This document shows positions 1 through 4,588 of a stretch of 7,115 nucleotides of DNA, piece after piece. Within the stretch, counting starts at the first letter, position 1, and each line of letters opens with the position of its first letter. This DNA is from a bacterium (GTDB taxonomy: Bacteria; Patescibacteriota; Patescibacteriia; UBA2591; DAOWAM01). The notes below the pieces were generated by a model. It was not told the DNA's origin. It worked only from the letters and a program-made list of their open reading frames with translations, and made no database searches. The translations under genes and the position numbers were made by a program. The stretch spans positions 1 to 7,115 of the forward strand of contig DAOWAM010000026.1 of assembly GCA_030634585.1 (NCBI GenBank). Direction: 5' to 3'.

Positions 1-1
1 C

Positions 2-562
2 GCCCAAGCTCAAACAGAGGAATTAGTCCCTCGCACTGCTTATGACATTGCTGCCACGTTAAGAGAATCGCATGGCATTACCGACCCCAAAAACGATGAC
101 TTCAGCGTTCTTACTCAAGCAGATTCAATCGAAATGATTAGTATTGTTACAGGTATTTTAACTATTCTGTTAGTGTCAGTAGCCGCCATTTCTTTAGTTG
201 TGGGTGGAATTGGTATTATGAATATTATGCTTGTTTCGGTAACACAAAGAATCAGAGAAATCGGCTTGCGAAAAGCTGTTGGCGCAACCAAGAAAGACAT
301 TTTGGGTCAATTTCTATTGGAAGCAATTATCCTAACTGTAGTTGGAGGAATAATCGGCATTATCTTAGGCATTCTTGGCGGAATAATTGTTTCTTTAATT
401 TTAAACAAGATCCTTTCTGTGGGAACATGGCCGTTTATTTTTTCCGTTTGGGCAGCATTCTTGGGTGTTGGCGTTTCTGTTTTAACTGGAGTGATCTTCG
501 GGATTTTACCAGCGCGAAAAGCAGCTAATCTAAATCCAGCTGAAGCGCTTCGACGGGAATAA
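2..562 (+). CDS. MacB-type ABC transporter permease, C-terminal part (5' truncated by window edge)
   Basis: The frame is open from the window edge and gives 186 residues ending in the typical MacB/FtsX tail, with ARKAANLNPAEALRRE before the stop. Three hydrophobic segments are seen at roughly residues 48-75, 102-130 and 140-166. The conserved cytoplasmic-loop motif GGIGIMNIMLVSV, followed by TQRIREIGLRKAVGA, sits after the first of them. In this family these are the last three of four membrane helices, and the large extracytoplasmic domain precedes them outside the window. It exports or mechanically transmits across the cytoplasmic membrane with a MacB/LolD-type ATPase. It is paralogous to the minus-strand permease at 4589-5812 but clearly diverged. 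Its codon use looks richer in G and C than most of the window. It is likely the last gene of its operon, since a terminator follows. The family call is secure; the substrate is unknown. Confidence 0.93.
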   Translation, partial: AQAQTEELVPRTAYDIAATLRESHGITDPKNDDFSVLTQADSIEMISIVTGILTILLVSVAAISLVVGGIGIMNIMLVSVTQRIREIGLRKAVGATKKDILGQFLLEAIILTVVGGIIGIILGILGGIIVSLILNKILSVGTWPFIFSVWAAFLGVGVSVLTGVIFGILPARKAANLNPAEALRRE

Positions 563-679
563 TCTTAGAAGAACCGTCCCCCACCAACATAAGTTTTGCT
601 ATCGCAGAACGTTACAATAATTAGTTATTAACGAGCCCAAGATTTGCTAGTTTCAGATTTATCAATTTTATTATTTAAA

Positions 680-709
680 AAGGCGGTAGAGCTTAGCTCA
701 TACCGCCTT
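680..709. terminator. Bidirectional rho-independent terminator
   Basis: AAGGCGGTA at 680-688 pairs perfectly with TACCGCCTT at 701-709. The stem extends inwards as GAGC/GCTC around a TTA loop, with one unpaired A at 700. On the minus strand it is followed by TTTTAAATAATAAA, so it should end the ClpP-like gene that stops at 732. On the plus strand the T-tail is shorter, but the GC-rich stem can also stop transcription from the permease ending at 562. The convergent gene arrangement fits a shared terminator. Confidence 0.85.
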
Positions 710-731
710 ATTTACTGATTGTTTGCTGGGC

Positions 732-1430
732 CTATTTGTAAGGTATAATCTTGTCGGCAAAACCGAATTCTACCGCCCATTTTGATGAATAATAAGTTAC
801 GTCATCCATATCTTCCATAATCGTTTTTTCTGTCTGACCAGTATTTTTAACCAACAAATTATATACTAATTTATCGATATAATTCAATACGGCAATAGCA
901 ATTTCTGATAATTCATTCTGGGGGATACGTTTATCTTCTTTATCATAAAATCCCGTGTGATGGATCATTACTGTTGGCCAAAAATCGGTTAAAATAAATC
1001 GTTTCCCTTTTGTTCCAACTGCAAGTATTTCTGCGCCCATTGAATAAGCATGTCGGCACACTATTTTAACATCTTTATGTTTGCGACAATCTAATATCGT
1101 CCGACAAATAGCAAAGCCAGGAAAGGCACTTCCGCCCTCTGAATCTAGATAAATCACGACTTCCTTATACTTACTCTTTTTTATTTGCTTGATTTCCCTA
1201 ATGATCTTAATCGTTTTCTGTCTATCAATCTCTCCAACAATAAAAATGATATTGTTCTTGGCTTCGCCCAGTTTTACTTTATTTGCCTCTTTAATTATCC
1301 TAGTAATGTTTTTTTCTACATAGACCTTTGCTGTATCTTCAATTGTGTATCTGATCAAGCATGCATTGACAAACAACAAAGCTAAAACCAATGCCCATAA
1401 CACTATTCCTATCCGTTTCTTTCTTCTCAC
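732..1430 (-). CDS. Membrane-anchored ClpP/SppA-fold serine protease-like protein
   Basis: The product has 232 residues. A positively charged start (MRRKKR) leads into one hydrophobic segment at about residues 7-26, so the rest probably faces the outside. VNAC24 could be a weak lipobox, though Asn at -2 is unusual. The body has the ClpP/crotonase order: a strand-Gly motif IYLDSEGGSAFPGFAI (93-108, oxyanion side), the nucleophile region YSMGAEILAVG with Ser130, and VMIHH with His157. A tail resembling the ClpP 'D...SAEEAVEYGLVD' region follows, read here as DDVTYYSSKWAVEFGFADKI, with Asp209 or Asp210 as the likely third catalytic residue (one-residue slip against ClpP). All three catalytic positions therefore appear kept. 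Soluble ClpP is about 195-205 residues with no anchor. The GTG start is chosen because an AAGGAGGT ribosome binding site lies five bases upstream of it. Likely role: membrane-linked peptide or protein cleavage, for example signal-peptide or quality-control work. Target unknown. It is probably transcribed alone, between its own promoter and terminator. Confidence 0.85.
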   Translation of the reverse strand: MRRKKRIGIVLWALVLALLFVNACLIRYTIEDTAKVYVEKNITRIIKEANKVKLGEAKNNIIFIVGEIDRQKTIKIIREIKQIKKSKYKEVVIYLDSEGGSAFPGFAICRTILDCRKHKDVKIVCRHAYSMGAEILAVGTKGKRFILTDFWPTVMIHHTGFYDKEDKRIPQNELSEIAIAVLNYIDKLVYNLLVKNTGQTEKTIMEDMDDVTYYSSKWAVEFGFADKIIPYK

Positions 1431-1433
1431 AAT

Positions 1434-1443
1434 AACCTCCTTT
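1434..1443 (-). promoter_or_regulatory. Canonical Shine-Dalgarno site of the ClpP-like gene
   Basis: On the minus strand AAAGGAGGTT lies just upstream of the GTG start at 1430, with five bases between GGAGG and the GTG. It decides the start codon of this gene. None of the other starts in the window shows a comparable site. Confidence 0.85.
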
Positions 1444-1479
1444 AGTTATATTATAAAAGTACAATGTTTATTTATTAAC

Positions 1480-1508
1480 ACTATATCACGCTGATAATAT
1501 TTCGTCAA
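1480..1508 (-). promoter_or_regulatory. Sigma70-type promoter for the ClpP-like gene
   Basis: Reading the minus strand, TTGACG (1508-1503) is followed after 17 bases by TATAGT (1485-1480), which is preceded by TGA as an extended -10 element. The predicted transcription start near 1473 leaves a leader of about 43 bases that includes the Shine-Dalgarno site. A second TATAAT at 1455-1450 has a poorer -35 and would start almost at the ribosome binding site. Confidence 0.7.
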
Positions 1509-1573
1509 GATAGTTCATAGAAATAAATGGTTTTTGATGATTATAACAGTGATTATTTTAATTTAACAAAACT

Positions 1574-1606
1574 AAAAACTATGGACATTAAATGTCCATA
1601 GTTTTT
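1574..1606 (-). terminator. Rho-independent terminator after the two-helix membrane protein gene
   Basis: Fifteen bases at 1574-1588 (ending CTATGGACAT) pair perfectly with 1592-1606 around a TAA loop. The minus strand then continues into TTTTTAGTTTTG, a U-rich tail. It lies 38 bases past the stop at 1644 and before the next promoter at 1508, so it separates the two genes. A T-run at 1602-1607 makes it look symmetrical and active on both strands. Confidence 0.82.
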
Positions 1607-1643
1607 TATACTTCTTGGATCTCTTGATAATGTTCTTTATCCC

Positions 1644-2108
1644 TTATGCTTCTTTGTCTTTTGTTTCTTTTTGAATAAATCTCCAATGAAACAAAAATAA
1701 CGGTAAACCAACTAAAATAAGCGATAAATTCGTTGACGCATCACGATGTCGTCGTGAAGCGATATAATCAACGTTTGCCCTATCTTCATTCCATTTTTTG
1801 TACATCGTTAACCAATATTCCACCTCGGCTTTTTCTTGTTCAGAAAGGCATATTTCTTTTACTTCATCTGTGTCTTGTTGATCTTCTTTCATTTTAAGAA
1901 GGACTTGTGAAGGCGCCATTGGTTGTTGATAATTGAATCTCTCACTTACATCTGCTTTAGTAAAAACAAAGGCCTTCAAACCCATATCAATAAACCGCAC
2001 CGCACCAATGGTCAGCAACACTAGACCGATTAAAGCAAAAAGGTAAAGATAAATTGTTCGAATTAACGGATAATGCTTTCTTCTAGACTTAGCTTTTTCA
2101 TTTTCCAT
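1644..2108 (-). CDS. Two-helix membrane protein of unknown function
   Basis: The product has 154 residues. A basic start (SRRKHYPLIR) is followed by a hydrophobic segment at about 17-38 carrying TIYLYLFALIGLVLLTIGAVR. Next comes a hydrophilic middle of some 85 residues with many charged residues and a helical stretch (84-113, EVKEICLSEQ onwards). A second hydrophobic segment at about 128-143 is followed by a charged end. Both ends therefore probably lie in the cytoplasm with the middle outside. The beginning resembles the DUF5671 style of small membrane proteins found in Patescibacteria, but I cannot assign the family firmly. No Shine-Dalgarno sequence precedes the ATG. It may be read through from the four-helix protein gene upstream, or from a promoter in the 138-base AT-rich gap; no clear one is visible. 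Function not recognised. Confidence 0.75.
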   Translation of the reverse strand: MENEKAKSRRKHYPLIRTIYLYLFALIGLVLLTIGAVRFIDMGLKAFVFTKADVSERFNYQQPMAPSQVLLKMKEDQQDTDEVKEICLSEQEKAEVEYWLTMYKKWNEDRANVDYIASRRHRDASTNLSLILVGLPLFLFHWRFIQKETKDKEA

Positions 2109-2234
2109 AATTTTAATATATAATTTTATTATTAAATTTATATTTTAATTTTCTATTTCTATTTTAATTATGCAATAAAAAATTAGATAAATATTTTTCA
2201 AATAAACGCTCTTATTTTTTCTTGGTTAAATAAT

Positions 2235-2262
2235 ATTCCTAATTTATTAATAAATTAGGAAT
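2235..2262. terminator. 28-base perfect palindrome overlapping a stop codon, terminator-like
   Basis: ATTCCTAATTTATT (2235-2248) is directly followed by its exact reverse complement at 2249-2262. It spans the last codons and the stop (2247-2249) of the minus-strand four-helix protein gene. As RNA it would fold into a low-GC hairpin. The minus-strand tail (ATTATTTAA) is a weak T-tract and the plus-strand side (CTATTTTTATTTTT) is better, so it may be an mRNA 3'-end or stability hairpin rather than a strong terminator. Confidence 0.55.
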
Positions 2263-2687
2263 CTATTTTTATTTTTAATAAATAGAATTATACTGCCCAC
2301 CGCTCCTACTAGAAAGGCCAATGGACAAACAACCGTAGCGATCAAAAAAAACGCCACATGAATGGCCTCTAACAAATAATTTAATACGGCGATATGCAAG
2401 GTTATTGTAGCCAAAGCATAAAAGGCATTATGCAAAAATATACCAACAAAAAAGCCTCCAGATGCAGCTCCCGTTAACATCAAAAACTTTTTAGATATAC
2501 TCTTCTTTTTTTCTTTCAAGGTCAAAAAAAACAAGATTATACCTGTTAAAGAAAAAACGATGATCGGTAATAAAAAAAGAGGACCCACGAATAATTCTTG
2601 AACTACTGGAACAAAGAATTCACACAAGATGATAATAAAAACAATTATTAATGCCCAGAATATTGTCGGTATAAGAGATTTTTTCAT
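2247..2687 (-). CDS. Four-helix integral membrane protein of unknown function
   Basis: The product has 146 residues and is almost entirely hydrophobic. Predicted membrane segments lie near 7-30, 37-57, 68-93 and 107-137. A lysine-rich cytoplasmic loop (LKEKKKSISKK, 57-67) sits between the second and third, and the C-terminus (KNKNRFLIY) is basic, so both termini are probably inside. Glycine-rich stretches (GAASGGFFVG, LVGAVGS) and histidines His86, His98 and His110 lie in or near helices, which could bind a metal or cofactor, but no known motif is complete. The ATG has no Shine-Dalgarno sequence. It lies 65 bases downstream of the short ORF at 2753-2881 in the same direction. The stop codon sits inside a palindrome. 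I do not recognise the family. Confidence 0.75.
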   Translation of the reverse strand: MKKSLIPTIFWALIIVFIIILCEFFVPVVQELFVGPLFLLPIIVFSLTGIILFFLTLKEKKKSISKKFLMLTGAASGGFFVGIFLHNAFYALATITLHIAVLNYLLEAIHVAFFLIATVVCPLAFLVGAVGSIILFIKNKNRFLIY

Positions 2688-2752
2688 AATAAACTTATTT
2701 TATTTTAAAATACATTATTAGTAATTTTTTCACCTGTGATTTTTAATATTTC

Positions 2753-2881
2753 TTATTCGGGATTAATTTTGTTCAGTAACCAGGAAGAAGATTGAATTTT
2801 TTCCCCACCAACGCCAAAAACCATTTTAATTTTCTGTTTTTTACAAATAGGCACTTCAAAAGAAACAATATTAAAATCTAT
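2753..2881 (-). CDS. Possible 42-codon ORF or gene remnant directly after the ferritin-like gene (no normal start)
   Basis: Eight bases past the ferritin-like stop codon, a frame reads (I)DFNIVSFEVPICKKQ and continues KIKMVFGVGGEKIQSSSWLL, ending NKINPE and TAA. The composition looks like a real small soluble protein: a charged beta-like start, a GVGGEK turn and an amphipathic end. The codon where a start would be expected (2881-2879) is ATA. The first in-frame GTG (2854) and ATG (2824) would give only 33 and 23 residues. The frame is open further up into the ferritin gene, without ATG, GTG or TTG. It is either a rare non-AUG start, a gene that lost its ATG, or a chance frame. The position and residue pattern make me favour a true or recently true gene. 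Function not recognised. Confidence 0.35.
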   Translation of the reverse strand: MDFNIVSFEVPICKKQKIKMVFGVGGEKIQSSSWLLNKINPE

Positions 2882-2889
2882 TCCGTGAT

Positions 2890-3111
2890 TTAAAGTTCTT
2901 CTTTTTGAAATTTCTCTTCTTGAAGTTCGTCTAATTTTCTAATAATCTTGGTTAATTCCGCAAAGTGTTCTTTCTCATCATCTCTAATATGACCTAATAC
3001 TTTTTTGATTTCTTCATTATCAATCTCATCAATATGTTTCTGATATTGATTAATCGCTTCTAACTCACCAACTAAATCTTCCCTCAGATTTTTTAAAGTT
3101 TTGTTGTCCAT
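2890..3111 (-). CDS. Encapsulated-ferritin-like (EncFtn/rubrerythrin-type) two-helix iron protein
   Basis: The product has 73 residues forming two helices: LREDLVGELEAINQYQKHID (9-28) and a second helix around HIRDDEKEHFAELTKIIRKL (41-60). Glu16, Glu46 and His49 have the spacing of the encapsulated ferritin iron site (in Rhodospirillum rubrum EncFtn, Glu32, Glu62 and His65), and Tyr23 matches its Tyr39. As family knowledge, such half-ferritins build a di-iron ferroxidase centre only where two subunits meet, then assemble into rings and pass iron to a compartment. Glu18 matches an entry-site glutamate, while the entry-site Trp is Gln22 here. The C-terminus (EEKFQKEEL) is charged and shows no encapsulin-targeting peptide, and no encapsulin gene is in the window. 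Likely roles are iron oxidation, iron storage or peroxide protection. The ATG has no Shine-Dalgarno sequence. It may be co-transcribed with the 33-residue gene 102 bases upstream. Confidence 0.82.
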   Translation of the reverse strand: MDNKTLKNLREDLVGELEAINQYQKHIDEIDNEEIKKVLGHIRDDEKEHFAELTKIIRKLDELQEEKFQKEEL

Positions 3112-3213
3112 ACTTTTTATATTATTTAATAATAGAATCCCATTCGTAAAAAAAATACTAAAGACACATTAATTGAAATCTTTATTATCACATCCAAACT
3201 ATTAACAAAACTA

Positions 3214-3315
3214 CTATTTCTTTTTGTTTAAAATTCTTGTATATCTTTTAAGTTTTTTCCCGATACCAGTTTTTTTATTTGCTTGTCTGATTCGGGCTCT
3301 TAACGCGCTATTCAT
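3214..3315 (-). CDS. Small highly basic 33-residue protein
   Basis: The frame reads MNSALRARIRQANKKTGIGK followed by KLKRYTRILNKKK and ends in two tandem TAG stops. Thirteen of 33 residues are Arg or Lys and there is no acidic residue, as in small ribosomal proteins or RNA/DNA-binding peptides; it could fold as one amphipathic helix before a basic tail. An extended -10 promoter lies about 40 bases upstream, which supports expression. There is no Shine-Dalgarno sequence. It does not match a ribosomal protein I can name. It could be a ribosome-associated factor, a nucleic-acid-binding peptide or an antimicrobial-like peptide. The call as a gene rests on promoter, codon pattern and composition. 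Confidence 0.55.
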   Translation of the reverse strand: MNSALRARIRQANKKTGIGKKLKRYTRILNKKK

Positions 3316-3354
3316 AATAATTGAATTAGATAATTGATTAATAAACTGACTAAA

Positions 3355-3383
3355 ATTATAGCATATTCTTGTGTTTAAGTAAA
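3355..3383 (-). promoter_or_regulatory. Extended -10 promoter upstream of the small basic protein gene
   Basis: On the minus strand TTTACT (3383-3378) is followed after 17 bases by a perfect TATAAT (3360-3355), which is preceded by TGC (an extended -10). Transcription should start near 3348 and give a leader of about 33 bases to the ATG at 3315. It may also serve the ferritin-like gene further on, since no convincing terminator lies between them. Confidence 0.68.
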
Positions 3384-3466
3384 TCACACGGGATCAGATT
3401 TGCTTTATTTATTATTTACTCTATCCCGCTACTCACTATATCTTTTTAGGTTCTTTATTTCCTTTT

Positions 3467-3796
3467 TTATTTTTTGTCGCCAAATTTAGAAAACTCGCCA
3501 TTTTTTTTGCGCAACATTATTTTTTCAATATTAGATTCAGCAATTTTATCTAATGATAAGCCAAATTCAGTCGCCAATTGAGCAATATACCATAAAAGAT
3601 CGCCTAATTCTTTCGCCACTCTTTCTTTATTCTTTTCATTGATAGCACCTTGACCTTCTTTCAAAAATCCTTTGATCACATTAGCCACTTCACCCGCTTC
3701 ACCAGTTAGCCCGATAATCGGATAAACAAAATTATTATCCGGATTAGGATAAAAAACTGTTTCTCTGGATTTCTTCTGATAGTCTTCAAAGTTCAT
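3467..3796 (-). CDS. MazG-like nucleoside triphosphate pyrophosphohydrolase
   Basis: The product has 109 residues and is a single all-alpha NTP-PPase domain. The metal-binding motif is complete: Glu33-x2-Glu36 in GLTGEAGEVANVIKG, then Glu63-x2-Asp66 in KELGDLLWYIAQLA, which is the family's ExxE...ExxD pattern. It splits nucleoside triphosphates, often non-canonical or damaged ones, into monophosphate and pyrophosphate in the cytoplasm, using Mg2+. The length matches single-domain MazG-like proteins, whereas full MazG has two domains. The end (KKNGEFSKFGDKK) is basic. The ATG lacks a Shine-Dalgarno sequence and the leader is AT-rich. It stands alone, between the ATPase relic upstream and the basic-peptide promoter downstream, so it is probably monocistronic. 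Likely job: cleaning the nucleotide pool. Precise substrate unknown. Confidence 0.9.
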   Translation of the reverse strand: MNFEDYQKKSRETVFYPNPDNNFVYPIIGLTGEAGEVANVIKGFLKEGQGAINEKNKERVAKELGDLLWYIAQLATEFGLSLDKIAESNIEKIMLRKKNGEFSKFGDKK

Positions 3797-3840
3797 AAGT
3801 TTTGAAATTATTTATTACTTTTTAATTTTAATACATTCTT

Positions 3841-3967
3841 GATTTCAAAATTCTAATTTACTTTCCCGAAGTACTGTGTTACGTAATGTTATTTTACTAT
3901 TGTTATGGTAGTAAGCAATAACCATCTTGTCAAATATTAGTTTTGTGTAATACAACGGGGCAATTAG
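3841..3967 (+). pseudogene. Decayed, inverted fragment of a MacB/LolD-type ABC ATPase gene
   Basis: On the plus strand, 3843-3896 reads FQNSNLLSRSTVLRNVIL, against FQNFNLLSRSTVLRNVIL in the intact ATPase (residues 113-130, positions 6270-6217 minus). By my count 49 of 54 bases match and four of the five differences are synonymous. The similarity continues with single-base gaps to about 3909, then reaches TAG TAA at 3909-3914. A second, weaker block at 3923-3967 (CATCTT ... ATACAACG..GGCAATT) lines up with codons 162-177 of the ATPase, the HLSNQLSGGQMQRVAI region, after loss of about 70 bases in between. The two blocks are in the right order. Walker A and Walker B are absent or unrecognisable. 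It is the relic of a second ATPase copy in the opposite orientation to the present operon. The first block is secure; the second is likely. Confidence 0.82.
3888..3922. repeat. Imperfect inverted repeat over the relic's end
   Basis: GTTATTTTACTA (3888-3899) pairs with TAGTAA (3909-3914) and AATAAC (3917-3922), a 12-base-pair stem with a two-base GC bulge and a nine-base loop. It has no T-run on either side, so it is not an ordinary terminator. It coincides with the point where the ATPase relic loses similarity and may mark a rearrangement junction, or be chance in AT-rich DNA. Confidence 0.4.
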
Positions 3968-3983
3968 AAATTAATTTAATTAG

Positions 3984-4030
3984 TAAAAAAATAAAATTCT
4001 TACATCTCCACAACGTTGTAAAAATGTAAG
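3984..4030 (-). terminator. Terminator of the exporter operon
   Basis: CTTACAT (3999-4005) pairs with ATGTAAG (4024-4030), and the loop holds the perfect palindrome ACAACGTTGT (4010-4019), which can extend the fold. On the minus strand the hairpin is followed by AATTTTATTTTTTTAC, a good U-tract. It lies about 93 bases past the stop of the DUF5666-like gene, where the exporter operon should end. Confidence 0.65.
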
Positions 4031-4122
4031 ACTTTCAAAAATCAAACAAATCAACTAAAAATCAATATCTTGTCCCCATGACTAACAAAAGCAAACTAGT
4101 AACCGATATCTATAATCTATAA

Positions 4123-4539
4123 TTATTTTGAATTGATTTGAATAATTTTCGCGGTATAACTACCGTCCGTATTTTGACTACCATTAATAGCAATTGATTC
4201 TCCAACTTTAATATCATTTATTGACCCTTCCGCAACGTTTTTTATTTTTGTTACTTCGGAATAAAAAATAATTTTGGAACTATCATCATTCATTTTAATC
4301 GTAATACTTTCCTTGTCCTTAAGAATAATTTCTCCATCTAAAAGACCAATCTCTCCCTGTCTTAGCTTTTGATTTTCTCCAGTTTTTTGTATCAACTGTT
4401 GTTGTTCTACCGATAAGTTCTGAAAATTTGTACTGTTTACACTGGTTGAAACTTTACTCTGACCATACTTCATCCCCCCATAAAAAGTGCCACCTCCAAT
4501 TAGAATAATTAGAATAATGATAAGAATGATTTTTTTCAT
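4123..4539 (-). CDS. Membrane-anchored DUF5666-like accessory protein
   Basis: The product has 138 residues. A KK start and one strongly hydrophobic helix (about 3-19) are followed by a glycine turn (GGGTFYGGMKYGQ), a linker rich in Ser, Asn and Gln (30-60), and a beta-rich domain at about 62-137. That domain has repeated short strands (GEIILKDKESITIKM, SKIIFYSEVTKIK, VGESIAINGS, SYTAKIIQI) and looks like DUF5666, a small OB-like or beta-barrel domain. The helix is probably an uncleaved anchor with the domain outside the membrane. It is the last gene of the operon, 49 bases after the permease, with no Shine-Dalgarno sequence. Proteins of this type are known next to HlyD/MacB exporters in Patescibacteria; I infer a helper or substrate-binding role. 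The exact function is unknown and the family call is moderately sure. Confidence 0.72.
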   Translation of the reverse strand: MKKIILIIILIILIGGGTFYGGMKYGQSKVSTSVNSTNFQNLSVEQQQLIQKTGENQKLRQGEIGLLDGEIILKDKESITIKMNDDSSKIIFYSEVTKIKNVAEGSINDIKVGESIAINGSQNTDGSYTAKIIQINSK

Positions 4540-4588
4540 ACAAATTTTATTATTAAATAAATAAAAAATTAAATTGCTAAATTATTAA

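Noticed and set aside
610..636. CGTT..AATAA/TTATT AACG hairpin between the left permease and the main terminator.
   Set aside because: AT-rich, bulged and without a T-run; the hairpin at 680-709 explains termination better.
1185..1385. Open plus-strand frame of 66 codons opposite the ClpP-like gene.
   Set aside because: It is the shadow of a strongly supported minus-strand gene and its sequence has no recognisable pattern.
3389..3428. CGGGAT/ATCCCG inverted repeat after the MazG gene.
   Set aside because: Six base pairs with a 28-base loop and no T-tract; too weak to call a terminator.
3845..3925. A 26-codon minus-strand frame (starting MVIAYYHNNS) in the MazG-exporter gap.
   Set aside because: It is exactly antisense to the ATPase relic, and the conserved information is in the plus-strand frame. 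No ribosome binding site or promoter supports it.
4062..4078. Seventeen bases (ATCAATATCTTGTCC plus two) nearly identical to the end of the ATPase gene near 5850-5866.
   Set aside because: It is in the minus orientation, unlike the relic, and a single match of this size is near what chance gives in AT-rich DNA. It could be a third relic piece but cannot be claimed.
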